Of a stretch of 64,000 nucleotides of DNA, positions 44,800 to 57,780 are shown one piece after another. The stretch's first letter is position 1. The number at the start of each line of letters is the position of its first letter. Under the pieces are notes generated by a model. The model worked only from the letters and a program-made list of their open reading frames with translations, searched no databases and was not told where the DNA came from. The position numbers and the translations under genes are program-made. Origin of the DNA: Eucalyptus grandis (lineage: Eukaryota; Streptophyta; Magnoliopsida; Myrtales; Myrtaceae); assembly GCF_016545825.1 (NCBI RefSeq), contig NC_052614.1, positions 20,664,559-20,728,558 on the forward strand, given 5' to 3'.

Positions 44800-47700
44800 T
44801 ATCTTTGTTCATTCATTCATGCAGACATTTCCTACATGCATATGAGTTTCTCTCCAAAATGCACATCAACCAGAAGAAAAGGACATAGATAGGACCCCTC
44901 TTATGAGTCTATGGCTCCCGATGAACTTCATTGTTGGAATGCCTAAGAGTTGCTCTTTGCTTTTCCTGAATATGTTGCTTAATGAATCCATCCAGAATAC
45001 TCTGCACATTTACATGTTTGAACGACTGAGCTATGAAATTATATAAGTGAAATGAGAAATGCAAAGATAAAATCAGAGGGCAAAGAGCAAGAAGGTAATG
45101 ATTTGAAGTCGAAGAAATCCAAGGATAAATTTATCCGTTTGAAAGTGCTTGAGGATGAAAGAAATTAATAGCTAACATCATTTTTTTAATACATGTTATT
45201 AATGAGTATTGTTCTAGGATGCTATTGGATAGACACTGTATAAATGGAAAAAAAAAAAAATCTCCAACAAGTAGACATTGACTGCTAAAACGGTCATGGT
45301 ATCACCGGTGCTAGCAATTATAACTGAGCTCTAGGTATACCGGTGCCTAATTAAGCTCAAGATCTCATCAGACTACTCGTATAAGTTGCGGAATCACCAT
45401 TTTGAAAAAGGATAGTTATAAATCGAATTTGCAGGCTAATTTAGGAGTAATGAGAGGTCTGGAAGTGTAGGATCATGAAAAACCAACTCAGAATGGCTGA
45501 ATCTGCATATGGACTACTTGCCATTTCTATATAAATAGAAATAATAAATCTACTCCTTCCAAGCTGGGGGACTTTCTTTATCTATACTATGATATCATAT
45601 CATTTGGCGGCATGGCCGAGGGTAATAACGTGGGTGACTAGAAATTCTTCTTTCCACAGTTGAACAATGAGCAATTTAGTAGACATTGGTGTAAAAATTT
45701 CCTTAATTTACTAACCAATGAAAAGATGTAACATAGATTGGAAATTGCTTTGCCATACGTATCACAATTTAGTTAATGTGACAAAATAAATTGCAAATGC
45801 TCTTCGCATGGGAAGAAACTAAAAAACTTCAATTTGCGCCCACATGTGAGAAGACTTATCACAAAATCTTTAAAAAATCGAAAAGAGACAATGAAAATAA
45901 TCTGATGTAAGTTCATAGGAGCTTGTATATCATGGTTGCGCTGGCTTAAGGGAAGTGTATTCTATGTTACTACCCTTTACAATTCTAAAGGCCAGGTTAA
46001 GTCACCAGAAACCTTAAAGAAGCACCTAATTTGAGAGATTGTCTCCTGAGATGGAAGTTACAGAATCGACATTAGTTATCAGCTCTCTTCGACTTACGAC
46101 TCTTGCCCACATGGTGATTATTAAGTCTAGGATTAAGGAAAGGTATCGAACACATTCAGGACCATTCCATTCATTGGAACAAAACTCATGCTTTTATCCA
46201 TTTTGCCAAATTCAACCTAGCAACTCTGCTGTATAGTATTCGCATGTATTAATCGGGCAAGTCTTATCAGGGGTTCTGAAGATGGCTACTCTGAACATGA
46301 TATCGTCCCTTTTAATAAAGCTCAAAGACACACACGTCTTTTACCTTCAAAGAAGTTTCTCTAATGCGGCCCAACCAGCGGATGACTTTCCATAATTTTC
46401 ATGGCTAATGAGCTTCAACAGCCATGCTTTGTGTGGAATATATGAGAGCCACGGTCTGCGGGCTTTTCTTAATGTGCTTCTTTGGGAATGAACTGATAAC
46501 TCTCTGTATAAGTAGATGTTTCACAATTTTGTCATCAGAGAGGAGAAAACAAACAATGAAATCTTAGGAAGACATTATGAGGATCCTTTTCAAACCATGT
46601 AAAGGATAAAAAGAAAAAATTATTGCCACATGATTAAATATTTAGAGCTAACATAGTCTAGTGACTCTATGTGATTTAAATCCAAGAGTTGTCATTGTCA
46701 TTGTCATGAGGATCTTACTATATTGCTTTTCTTCAGATATGTTCATCTCACTGCAATTTGGAAGAAAGGAGAATTGAGTAGAAATTTGCTGGCTGGCTTG
46801 AGCTCTTCAAAAGCCCGGCTCTCTCAGCTTACCTGCAGTAGTTGCAAATGGAACATCAAAAAAGCTTTAGCTTTTTAGCCATATTCTATTCTTGTTATGT
46901 AAAACTTGTATCTACCAACATAGCAACCCTAAATCAATAGATCTAAGTCTTACTAATGGTCTAGCTTCCTAAGGCCTATATGTACACCAATACGATTCTC
47001 AGCACAATCAAATCTGATATGACCGACTTGGCTTGTTTCCATTATTTTTTAGATCTCCCAACACATACATATGTTCATGCGGGAGAACTATAGAGAACAT
47101 TACAAGAATGAATTAACTCTAACACAGTTTCTCTTAGCCTAATGACATGGAGAGTTCCTGTACAGAATCCGAATCAAACATGAGAACAACATAGTCAAGG
47201 GGAGAATTAGCTAATATATTAAGATTCACACCTTGAAAATCTTGTGATGAGCAGTTCAAACTTATGTCCCTCCCCAAACTTTGCTTATGAATGTGCATAA
47301 GAGCTGCCAAGAACTTCACAAACCTGATCAAATTCCTTTTCCATACAAAACCGAGGACACTTGGCTGAATGCAATTCATCCCCCCAGACTTCAAGCTCGA
47401 CTGAAACATCACGGCAATCAAAGGCACCTTCCACTTTCAGCAAGGCAATTCGACAATTGCTGAGGCTCGGTTCCTCACATCGACATTAATTGGCGGATAT
47501 TCTATCTCGGACATCCTTTCAACAATTATGGTGACATGGAAAATGGAGTCCCCTTCAGATTAGAAGATCAAAAATTGACCCTCACAGATAGAGTGATGCT
47601 CTGCTAATTCATTCCAACCTTTGCTAGCCAAACCATCTCATCACATTTTACCAATTCCACAAGCCAAATAATTGCACCATTCTCTCAAAAGCATCCTCTT

Positions 47701-47800
47701 GAACCTTTTTGGTATTCCCTGTAGGTAAAATAAAGCCCATAATCTTAACAAGCCTATGAGACTTGATTTCAAATTCAAAACGAAGAACAACATAACAAGG
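44800..47800 (-). pseudogene. REM-type B3-domain gene remnant (array copy 2)
   Basis: B3 domains bind DNA; REM proteins carry several. Reading minus, decayed blocks appear in order. At 47700-47470 is a first B3 half (GWNELAEHHSICEGQFLIF, a stop, SEGDSIFHVTIIVERMSEIE). At 46510-46290 is a B3 block (HIKKSPQTVALIY, NYGKSSAGWAA, RETSLKVKDVCVFELY). At 45495-45365 is a B3 start (KLACKFDL, stop, LSFFKMVI). At 45000-44805 is a B3 end (FSSG, stop, CAFWRETHMHVGNVCM). These match REM signatures such as FFKVVMRPS, L.KSPQTVTL and L.VGDVCVFELI. Stops and frameshifts occur in every block. The same blocks in the same order are found at 52240-61770. Confidence 0.75.
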
Positions 47801-48042
47801 ATGCATAAACCAAAAAGGACATTTGGAAGCACATACTTTTCAGTTCATTCAGATTAGGAATGTGGCATTAATGAGTGTGCATCTGGATTATGATCAATCT
47901 CATAAAACCCAATCGGCATAGAAGTACACTTCCTTGATTCCTCAAGACTATATAAAGGAGTTATGATTTGGAATACTTAATTCATTTTGGACCAGCAAAA
48001 GTGACACTTCCAGAGTTCATCTCAATCAATGTAAATCAAGTC

Positions 48043-50640
48043 CTAACCAGCACTAGTGAATATGTAGACTCTGAACACAAAATCATCCCTATCAATGAGT
48101 TTCTACATGCAGATGACTTTCTCTTGTGAAAGTGGGCCAACCAGTGGAAAAGAATGCTACCCCCCCCCAAAAAAAAAATCGTCCCCAACTCCTTAGCTTC
48201 ACCATCCATGACCTATCCAAATACCTGAGAGTCACAATTTGCTTAATTTCCTGAATATGTCGCGTGATGAATTGAACAGGAGCAAACTACCCATCTACAT
48301 GGTGGAAAAAACCAACATATGGTGAAGAACAGACCAAGACATAAGCATACCCTAATGAGAGAATCAAATCGTACACAGTGTGAGTTTAAAGCATTACTTG
48401 CTAGTTTCAGGAGTTTGACAGACAGTAAACCATATAACGGAAGTCTTCAATCCAAAGTCAAGGTCAAATCTATGCTCACGGAATGCAATAGGGTACACAT
48501 TCGGAAGAAGCTTTCCAGGTCCTATACATATTTAAAACATATGAATATCAGCCACACAGACCACAAGGGGAAAAAGCAAGTACCCTGATGACTGGAACAT
48601 GGATGGAATTGAAAATTTTTAAGCTATTTGATTCTTTCAAGCGCAGCTCAAAAAAGGTTTTATCAATCTATTGGTTCAATTTGACAAAGTAAAATCATCC
48701 GCCCCCCCCAAAAAAAAATCTGACTAATATAACAAAAGACAACAGTATCTCCAAGTAGACAACAAAATTATCAGTCATTAGATCTAGAATGAAATTTCAA
48801 AATCATAACAAGTCACCCCCTTATCCTTTAGGTCTCTCTCTTTAGTTATGGAGGCAGCAACATTTTTTGCAATTTGCTTATCCATTTTAACAGTCTCCCA
48901 GTGCGATTTGCATATATATTCTACTTCTACGACATTGGATAACATTGTCGAATTTCTCCATATAAGAGGGCTTGGATTCTAATTCTCAAGACTTGCCTCA
49001 GCAATTGCTTTTCCAATGCATCTATCCACCAAAAAAGAGGAGATGATTGTTATCTTTTCGAACAACCAACCACCAGCTTATGTTCCATTGTTAAGATATA
49101 TACCTGGTTTTAAGCATATATCCATGAACACTTCAAGGAAAATAACATATAATGTGGTTTACTACACAATGGAGTAAACTTGGAAATATACTAGAGTATA
49201 AGCAAAGATCTAAACAGGATCAATATATTTGATTTCCAGACATGCCAGTTTGAGTAAATAAGCTTGGGATCATACCAAGCCATACTTAACATGAGATGGC
49301 CTTATCACCACCTTAAAATAGAATGCTCTGTCAGAAAATTTGTCGGCCGATTTAAGAGTAGTGAGAGGCCTTGGGTGGATGGGACCATAAAAAAACCAGC
49401 TCAGGATGCCTCAATCTGCTAACTGTTTGGTCCTTCCTGTGCTTGGAAAACGACAACTTTAGCGACAGTTTGTTTAAACTTCATTAATTGGACTTGCCAT
49501 GAAAAAATATAGCATGGGTTGGAAGTTATCCCCACATCATTAGGTAATCAATCAAGATTAAAACAAGAGCTTCTTAAAAAGCCTCTTCTAGAATTTGAAG
49601 AGAACGAGAGAAAGAGAGTTACGCAAGCAGAAACAAGACGTGTTAAACCGCAAGTCACCCCTCCAAATTCTCATGATGATGAGCAGTCCGGAGTTTATGG
49701 AGACGGCAAACATTCTTTGCAATTTGCCTGTTCATGTCATAGTCTCCTTGTGCAATTAACGTATAAGTCAAATTCTAATTCTTAAGACTTGCCTCAGCAT
49801 TTGCTTTTCCAACACATCTATCCACAAAAAAAAAGAAAAAAAAAGAAGACGATCGTCATCTTTCCAAACCTCTAACCACCAGCTTATGTCCCAATAACTA
49901 TCCTTTCATTCTTTTCCATGCTTTAATTACTCCATCGTTAAGATTTATACCAGGTTTTAAACATATACACATGAACACTTCAAGGAAAAGAATATGTCGT
50001 GGTTTACTACATAATGAGGTAAACTTGGAATTACATTAGAGTATGGCAAAGATATAAATAGCATTGATATATTCGATTTTCAGTCATGCCAGTAGTAAAT
50101 AAGCCTGGGATCTTACCATGCCATGCTTAACAGAAGATGGCCTCATCACCGCCTTGAGAAAGGGATTCTCCGTTTGAAATTTCTTGGCCAATTTAAGAGT
50201 AGTGAGAGGCCTTGGGTGTGTGGGATCATAAAAAACCAGCTTCGGGTGCTTCAAATCTTCTAATTGTTTGGTCCTCCCTGTACTTGAAAAACGACAACTT
50301 TAGTGATAGTTTATGTACAAATCATGACGTAATCAATCAAGATTAAAACAAGAGCTTCTTAGAAACTTTCGTAGAATTTAAAAAGAACGACAGAAAGAGA
50401 GTTACACAAGCAGAAACTCGATATGTTAAACTGCAAGTCACACCTCCAAATTCTCATGACGATGAGCACTCTGAAGTTTATTAAGAACAAGGCGTGAAAG
50501 CGACTCCTCGTATCATCTCCATCAATGAGCTCACACACGTAAGAAATCTCCTACACAGACATGATTCTATCACAAATGCTTGCGTAATGGCAGAGAAGAA
50601 CGCCACATGCTTGTGCGGATTAGCTCCTTATCTTCGCCGG
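48043..50640 (-). pseudogene. REM-type B3-domain gene remnant (array copy 1)
   Basis: Minus-strand blocks: 50600-50485 holds a B3 end (YVCELIDGDD). 50300-50158 holds a B3 start with good frame (DPTHPRPLTTLKLAKKF, NPFLKAVMRPSSVKHGM, then a GTAAGA donor). 49440-49329 repeats it (SADKFSDRAFYFKVVIRPS). 48310-48043 holds the final B3 exon: FITRHIQEIKQIVTLRYLD, RSWMVKLRSWG, then after a C/A homopolymer slip FFSTGWPTFTRESHLHV, a further shift, and DFVFRVYIFTSAG with a stop at 48045-48043. The NPF.K.VMRPS..K and GW..F.RE..L.VGDVCVFELI pattern is diagnostic of REM B3 domains. Two copies of the B3-start exon indicate an internal duplication or two collapsed genes. Confidence 0.75.
48700..50160. repeat. 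Internal duplication: 48820-49450 versus 49660-50300
   Basis: Two successive segments share ordered blocks: TTTGCAATTTGC.T.TCCAT, CTTGCCTCAGCA(A)TTGCTTTTCCAA, CATCTATCCAC, ACCACCAGCTTATGT, ACATGAACACTTCAAGGAAAA, GTGGTTTACTACA and AGTAGTGAGAGGCCTTGGG. Spacing is about 840 bases. Each copy carries one B3-start exon. The same pattern recurs at 62900-63130. Confidence 0.6.
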
Positions 50641-50752
50641 CAATGATCTGACTAAATACTCCATCCACATTTTCGAAGCAGCCAGTGTGATAAAGAAAGA
50701 CCATACACATACTCACGAGAGAAGCACGTGAGATGTAAAAGACGACGATTGA

Positions 50753-51310
50753 GGACCTCTATTGGTCCACAATCTGAAGCAGTGGGTTGAGAAATTTACA
50801 GGGACAAGACTCGACTGTGGAACGCATTTTGAAAGCAGAGCCCTTGCTGAAGAAGACGACGACGATTGAGGAAAGGTTTTCGGCAAATCGGAAGAAAAAT
50901 TACGCGCAATAAGAAACGAAAATCGGAAAAAATTCTGGCAGACGGGAGAAATGAAGGGTGCAGAAGCGTGAACTTACGATTTGTCAGAGAGAGAGAGAGT
51001 ATGATCTTCCTCTTTGATGAAGTGAGTGGGGGACTGTCCATCCAGACTCGGTTATGCCATCTCCGACGTCGCACTTTGGTCCTCTCTCCGGCGGCGGCAG
51101 CGGCGACGGTGACGACACTGCATCTGGTTGACTCTCCCTCTATCTCCCCCCCTTTACTTCGCTCTGCTCCGTTAAGTGCAGCTTCGCTTCTCTCAGTCCT
51201 CCGTGAAGTGCTGCAGAGGTTCCCCCAGTTTCGCTTCCGAGGAAGAAGAAGGAGGATCGAGAAAGCTTCACGTCTCCCGCGTCCTCTTTTCCTGCCTTCT
51301 TTTGTTCGCA
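50753..51310. promoter_or_regulatory. GC-rich leader/divergent upstream region, copy A
   Basis: CT/GA-rich and GC-rich sequence with no domain on either strand (the 181- and 195-residue overlapping open frames are compositional). It repeats at 63220-63800: AGCAGAGCCCT.GCTGAAGAAG, CGGAAGAAAA.TTACGCGCAA, TTCTGGCAGACGGGA and ATGATCTTC.TCTTTGATGAAG are conserved. It sits at the 5' side of the B3 remnants (minus), while its plus-strand end reads AAGG|GTAAGC like a splice donor. It is probably a duplicated promoter/5'-leader, possibly bidirectional. Confidence 0.45.
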
Positions 51311-52239
51311 AGGGTAAGCAGCCATTGGCAGAGTCTGGACATGCTCGTCCCTTTCCAAGTAGTAATATGCTTTTGCTATTCAATGAAACTTCTTACCCTC
51401 ATATGCTTTGATGGATGACCTGCTGGTGCATAGCTTAACCGCTATTCTTTAAATTAGTTGATGATTCCAGCTTTTCGAATTTGACTGGTTAACTATGTGC
51501 TATGGTGTTCTTGGGGTCGAATGAAATTTTGTTTGGGTCTGCTTTGCTTGATGGTTATGAGTATTGATATTATGTATTGTTTCGTTCTGTTACAATGCGG
51601 TGTAGAGAATTAGTAAGCTCTTAAAGCTCACTCCTAGGCAACATCGTCATTGATTATACACGTATCTTGTGACAGCAGATCAACATAAAGACTCTAAAAA
51701 TACAAATCACAGAGATCTAAAAAAGTTTCTTTGTGGATTCTATGACACCACATGGGGAGAAGGAAAAGCATGTCATTACCTAAAGGTATCCAAGTCGCGA
51801 GTGGTGATAAGCATATAGTAACGAGAAGCTATTTCTGCAAAGAATGCAGGCCTTTAGGTGATCATCTGGGTCCATTCATTCATGGGAGATCTAATGATAG
51901 AGTTTAGTTTAGATGTCTTGACTTTGTCTTGGATAAATGACTCATCCATTTTGATATTGTTATTGTCTTCTATTGAAGTGGTAACTCTTCTAAACATTAA
52001 TGAAGAAGTGGAAATTTATGAAAGTATAACTACCTAGAATTCCTGCTTAAATCGTCGTGTTGCAAATCAACGCACCCAAGTCTTCACAAAATCTTTTTGA
52101 TTTTATTTTCAATTAACAAAGAAAAGGAAGTTTGCTTGTCAGTGATGTAGCACGACTAAACATGGGAGTACTCATTTCATACAATGAAGTCTTCAAACAC
52201 CATCATCCCTATCAACTAGCCGAAACATGCAGACTCAAA

Positions 52240-53888
52240 ACGGAGTCTTCAAATACTATCATCCCTATCAATTAGCTCAAACAAGCAAACGTCTCCTGCA
52301 CGCATACGAGTTTCTCTCATAAATGCAAGTCAACCAGAAGAAAAATATAGAGATCAAGCCCCTCTTACAAGTCTAGAGGCCCCGGAGGGCTTCACTAGAA
52401 TACCTAAGAGTTGCTCTTTGATTTTTCTGAATATGTTGCTTAATGAATCCACCTGGAATACTCTGCACATCTGCATGTTTGAACAACCAAGCTATGCAAT
52501 TATTTGAGTGGAATGAGAAATCAAAGGATAAAATTGGAGGGCAAAGAACAATAAGGTAATAATTTGAGGTCGAGGAAATTTAAGGATTAATTTATCCTTC
52601 CGAAAGTGCTAAAGGATGAAAAGAAATTGCTAGCTAACATCCTTTTTTAGTATGTGTTATTAGTGAATATTGTTCTAGTGTTCTATTGGCTTAAATTATA
52701 AACGCTGTATAAATGGAAAAAACTCCAACAAGTGGACATCAATTGCTATAGCGGTTGTGATATTGTAGGCACTAACAATCATAATTGAGCTCTAGGTAGA
52801 GGTGACGTATTAAGTTCAAGATCATACAAGACTATTCATATAAAATGTAGGATCACCATTTTGAAAAAGGATAGTTATAAATTGAAATTGCGAGCTAATT
52901 TTAGTGTCTAATGAGAGGTCTAGGAAGATAGGACCATGAAAAACCAACTCAGAATGGCTCAATCTACATATAGACTACTTCCCACTAAAGCTATTCCTTC
53001 CACGCTGGGGGACTTCTTTATCTAAATCCTATGATATCATTTCATTTGGCGGCATGGCCGAGGGTAGAAAGGTGCGTGACTAGAAATCCCTTTTTCCACA
53101 GTTGAACAATGAGGAATTTTAGTAGACATTGATGTGAAAATTTCCTCAATTGACTAATCATGAAAAGATGCAGCATTGATTGGAAATTGCTTTGCCATAC
53201 ATATCATGATTCAGTTAATTTGACAGAATAAATTCTGAATGCTTTCCATATGAGAAGAAACTAACAAACTTCTCACATGCGAAAAGACTAATCACAAAAT
53301 CTTGAAGAAATAAAAAAGAGACAATGAACAGAATCTGATTAAGTTCACCGAAGCTTGTAAAATCATGGTTACACCTTGAAATTTAGACTTGGTATATGGC
53401 TTAGGGAAGTGTATCTGATGTTACTACCCTCTACAATTCTAAAGGTCAGGTTGAGCCACTGGAAACCTTGAAGAAGCCCTAGATTTGAGAGATTGTCTCC
53501 TGAAATGGAAGTTACAGAATCAAAAGTAGTAATCAGCTTCCTCCGACTCACAACCCGTGCCCGCATGGTGATTATTGAGTCTAGGATCAAGGAAAGGCAT
53601 CGTACACATTCAGGACCATTTCATTCATTGGAACAAAGCTCATGCATTTGTCCATTTTGCTGACTTGGAAGCATAATTCAGCCGAGCCATTCCGAAAATC
53701 ACATTCTCACCAAAAGTGAGCTAAGTCGAAACTTCCTCTGCTATATTGTATTGCATAGTATTATCATTCAGCCAAGTCTTATTAGCGGTTCTGAAGTTGG
53801 ATAGTCCGAACACGAATTGTCCTTTTCAGTAGAGCTCAAACACACGCCTCTTCTGCCTTCAGAGAAGTTTCTCTCATGAATGCAGCCC
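52240..53888 (-). pseudogene. REM-type B3 remnant, 3' half (array copy 4), split by LTRs
   Basis: This is the continuation, across the LTR insertion, of 60006-61770. Immediately inside 53888 the minus strand reads AAFMRETSLKAEEACVFELY, the end of the B3 domain whose start lies beyond the LTR. Then come 53590-53369 (a linker also present at 46236-46021), 52960-52840 (a decayed B3 start) and 52440-52240. The last reads SSG, stop, LAFMRETRMRAGDVCLFELI then DRDD, an almost perfect REM B3 end. Stops and frameshifts occur throughout. Confidence 0.75.
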
Positions 53889-54025
53889 TGTCACGCCCCG
53901 ATCCTCCGAGTGCGCGCACATTCCACTCTGGTCGATACAAATGCGACTTCCCAGGACGTGTCGCCGACCCATTCAATTTTATTACACATGCGGAAGCGAA
54001 ACAAATCCCCTGACAACATTTAACT

Positions 54026-57000
54026 TGTCACGCCCCGATCCTCGGGCACGCACACATCCTTCTCACATGGTCGATTTTATAATGCGATATCCCAGGACTA
54101 GTATCGCCGACCCCTTCATTTATTAAGCACATGCGGAAGCAGTTAAAATCCCCAGACAATAAAACGATGGGATAAAAAAGCAGGGCCATACTTTTCATAT
54201 TGAAACTTATAACCAAACTTTTATACAAAACACAAACCACTTCATAACTATTCACTTCAAAAGGAATTCTCAAAAGAAGATAGACTCTCAGTCCATCCGG
54301 GTCGTACTCAAGACCCCCTTCGGAATTATCTTCTTCTTCCAAAAATCATTCTCCTTAAATTTCACCTCCGAGTTCTCCTTCTCAGACTCCTCCTCATCAG
54401 CTCCTCAGCGGGATCCTGAAATGTTTTCCCCAAACTGGGATGAGACTACGTCTCAGCGAGTTCTACCCCACTAAGCCCGATTAGTAAACTATTATACTAC
54501 AGGCTGCCTAAACACGCATAGCTCGAAGACGTACCTTAGCATCGATCCCACCGCAAGTCAAGCACAATTTACAATAGACACTCAAGCAATCATATCACCG
54601 ATCGAAGCATCGATCAAATCGACCTAGTCGATTACAAGCCAACAAGACCACTCACGGTCATTTCCATTCAGTCAATCAATTCACAACATCAAATCAAAAC
54701 AATGATCAATCGACCTCGTCGATTACATATCAGACGGACCATTCTGGGTCAATTCGATTATTCCATCTCACTCATTAATTACGAACTACGATCCTCATAT
54801 CACATCTTAAGCAAAGGTGGAAGACACAGTCTCACTCGACAGCATTCAATATTTAATGGCTTTACGGTCCCACTCGACCACTTTCGATAATCGATACACA
54901 GAAATACGGCCACATAGGCACAATCTACGCTACACAGGCATGATCAACTATCGCCACACACAGGCATGATCACTTATTGCCACACAGGCATGATCAACTA
55001 TCGCCACACACAGGCAAGATCACTTATCGCCACACAGGCATGATCAACTATCACCACACACAGGCATGATCACTTATCGGGTGGCAAATTACGGCCTCAA
55101 CAGGCGCGACCCATATCAGGTGGCAAATTACGGCCTCAACAGGCGCGACCCATATCAGGTGGCAAATTACGGCCTCAACAGGCATAGCCATACTTCGGCG
55201 GCTTCCGAGGTTCAACTCACAACCTCTCATAGTCAAATTCTAATTGAATACCGACATTGATCAATCAGATCAATCTTGGGATGAATCCCCACATACTCAT
55301 CAACTCACTCAATTTTCACACGATATTAACATACCTGATAGATCTTAGCCAAGAGTATATTCAATTTACTCTCACAAACTTCTCCACTTAATAGCCCATC
55401 AAAGCATTACAAATACTAAATAAACATACTTGGCCATTTACCAATCAATAATTCAATCTCAATCAATTCCAATCAATTTAGGGTAACTCCCCAAAATATC
55501 ACAATTTATTTAATTCCACGCAACGTGGAGCTCAAATAAATAAACAGACTGCGCCACGACGATCAGCACGAGATTTCGGTCGTCGGCCATCAAAATCTTA
55601 ATTTCCGAAAAATAAATAAATAATTAATTAATTTTAAAAATTCAATTTAGTACAAAATAAAGCCCGATTAAATAAACGGACTTCACCACAGTCATCAGCA
55701 CAATATTCCGGTCCGGGCCATCTCAGTTGAATTTTCGGAAAATAAACAATTATTTAATTTAATTCCGAATATTAATATTTAAATACTAAAAATTCCACTT
55801 AGGCCCGAAAAGCCTAATTAGAGCCCACTAAGGGTCGGAAAATTCCCGAGATGCTTCCAATAATTAGTAGACCACGTCTACTTGTTAATTGCACAATCAA
55901 TTTATCTAAATCACATCACAATTGACTAATAATTGCTAATTTATTTAAATCTAACAACCTAAACATAATTAATTAAATCTAAACCAACCTTAAGCATAAT
56001 TAGCCAACTAATCCTGGATTAGTGAGATTACTCACCAAATCGCGCGCAAATCGGATCAATCCGACCGCGGCGACGCGAGGAACGATACTTCCCAAAGCAA
56101 CTCGCGGATCCGGGGCGGGAAACGGCCCAAAACGGGCCCGAACAGGCTGGAAACCCATTTCGTGGGTTTTCGCCTTGGCTGGTCGGAGCAGATCCGGCGG
56201 CCAAAACGGCGAGGGAAGGCCGGCGGAGAGCAAGGGGAACGGGAAGTCCGGCGGGGCTGGGCGGTGGCGAGGTGGCCGGACGGTGGCTGGTCGGTGCGGA
56301 ACAGGGGCGAAACAGGGCTGATTCGTGCGGCCTGGGCGTGCGCGGACGGCGGTGCGGCGGCGGGCGCACGGGCGAGCGGCTGTCGCGAGCGTGCAAGCGG
56401 CGGTGCGGCGGCGGGATGGGCGGCGACGGAGCTGCAGCTTCTGGTTCTGGTTCGCTCGCGAAGAAAGAAGGAGAAGAAGAAGCTGGTTCTGTCGTGTGCG
56501 GGAAGGAAGAAGAGAGAGGAGAGAGAAGAGAGAGATAAGCATTGACTGGTCAAAGAGGAAAAGAGAGAGAGAATAGGCGGTGGGGAAGGGCTACGCACGA
56601 GGGGGAGGGGAGAGAGAGAGAGAAAAAGAGAAAAGGAAAAGGGAAAGAAAATAATACTTTAATAAGAAAATCCAATTTTCTTATTTCTAGCATTTTCCTT
56701 TTCTCATTCCCTTTTATTTTCTTTCGGGTCTTCGATTTTTCCTCCGATAATTTCTTTCTTGAAATTTCGGACTCGGCAATAAATTGATAGACGATGAGAC
56801 GGTCCTAAAAATGAATTGTGACACGTCTGAATATTCGATTCCCGAAACCAAATCAAATTCCATGGTTAAAATCGACCGGACGTGATTTTAGTCCAATCCA
56901 ACCAATTAGGTAGCTTTTAGGATTTTACCATGGATATATCCCTTAATAGCTTCACCCAATAGGTTAGTTAACTCGTGAGTGATCAGCTCGAGAAAAGGAC

Positions 57001-57065
57001 CATAGGCACGTCGACGAAATGCACATTTCCTTTTATCGAAACGGGTCGAATTTCAGGATGTCACA
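54026..57065 (-). mobile_element. Inner solo LTR (~3.04 kb), same family, target duplication TAACT
   Basis: Minus-strand sense: TGTGACATCCTGAAATTCG at 57065 to GGATCGGGGCGTGACA at 54026. TAACT occurs at 54021-54025 and 57066-57070. It lies inside the outer LTR, 137 bases from that LTR's sense 3' end, and both run in the same direction. Internal landmarks match the outer copy: GGGATGAGACTACGTCTCAGCGAG near 54438, tandem repeats at 54909-55190, and a GC-rich zone at 56040-56620. No internal retrotransposon coding region remains. The 180-residue open frames at 56000-56598 on both strands are a by-product of GC content. Confidence 0.88.
54909..55190. repeat. Tandem repeats inside the inner LTR
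   Basis: First come units built on CACAGGCATGATCA(C/A)TTATCGC (about 54909-55075). Then come three near-perfect 39-bp units (about 55080-55196) that are a multiple of three and so read as VANYGLNRRDPYQ repeated. Confidence 0.8.
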
Positions 57066-57589
57066 TAACTTGGGATAGAAAAACAGGCAATCAATCACAA
57101 CCAAACAAGCTTTTATAAACACATAGGTTTATATACAACACTGGATTGACTATAAAATAGACCGGCTCAACAAAAAGGAAGCGTCCTATGACCAACTTGT
57201 CGACACGTTCACCAATTCTTCAGCCTCCACCTTCCGAACTCCAGGACTTCCGGTCCTCCACGACCGTCATCTAGGGACCTGAAATATTATCCCACAACCG
57301 GGATGAGACTATGTCTCAGCGAGTCCTACCCTCTAAAACTCAATTAGGAAGAAAATACGCCTCCTGGGGGCTCTAGCCACACAAATAGGATAGATGACTT
57401 ATCTTGCCTCAGTCCCTTTCCTGCACGTCAGTACAATTCATATTCAACAATGCTCGCACAAGCTCAAACTATCAACATACCCATCGGTCTATCAATTCAG
57501 TCAATCCAATTGATATCATACGATCCACACATCTATCAATTCATATCATCTATTAAACCATAACATCTATTCATCCATCAATACAATTA

Positions 57590-57780
57590 CGACTCGCACA
57601 AGCTGATATATACATAGATGGTAGCTCACACAAGCTGATATATATATAGATCGTGCTCGCACAAGCTGATAAAACGATCTTAGCTCACCAGAAGCTGCCG
57701 CAATATTCAATATAGTATACTATAGCTCACCAGAAGCTGCCATATATATATGTATATCATAATTGCTTGCCCAAGCCGAT
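57590..57780. repeat. Tandem repeats inside the outer LTR
   Basis: Units of GCTCACACAAGCTGATATAT and GCTCACCAGAAGCTGCC with TATATA spacers. They are at the position equivalent to the inner LTR's tandem repeats but made of a different unit. Confidence 0.7.

Noticed and set aside
50796..51411. 195- and 181-residue overlapping frames on opposite strands
   Set aside because: Purine/pyrimidine- and GC-biased leader; the duplicated copy at 63.2-63.8 kb does not keep either frame.
56000..56787. Overlapping 120-180 residue open frames on both strands
   Set aside because: They lie in the GC-rich zone of the inner solo LTR; six-frame openness is a composition effect.
54021..57070. Full-length LTR retrotransposon with two LTRs
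   Set aside because: The two LTR-like sequences are nested rather than flanking an internal region, and each has its own target duplication; no gag-pol lies between them.
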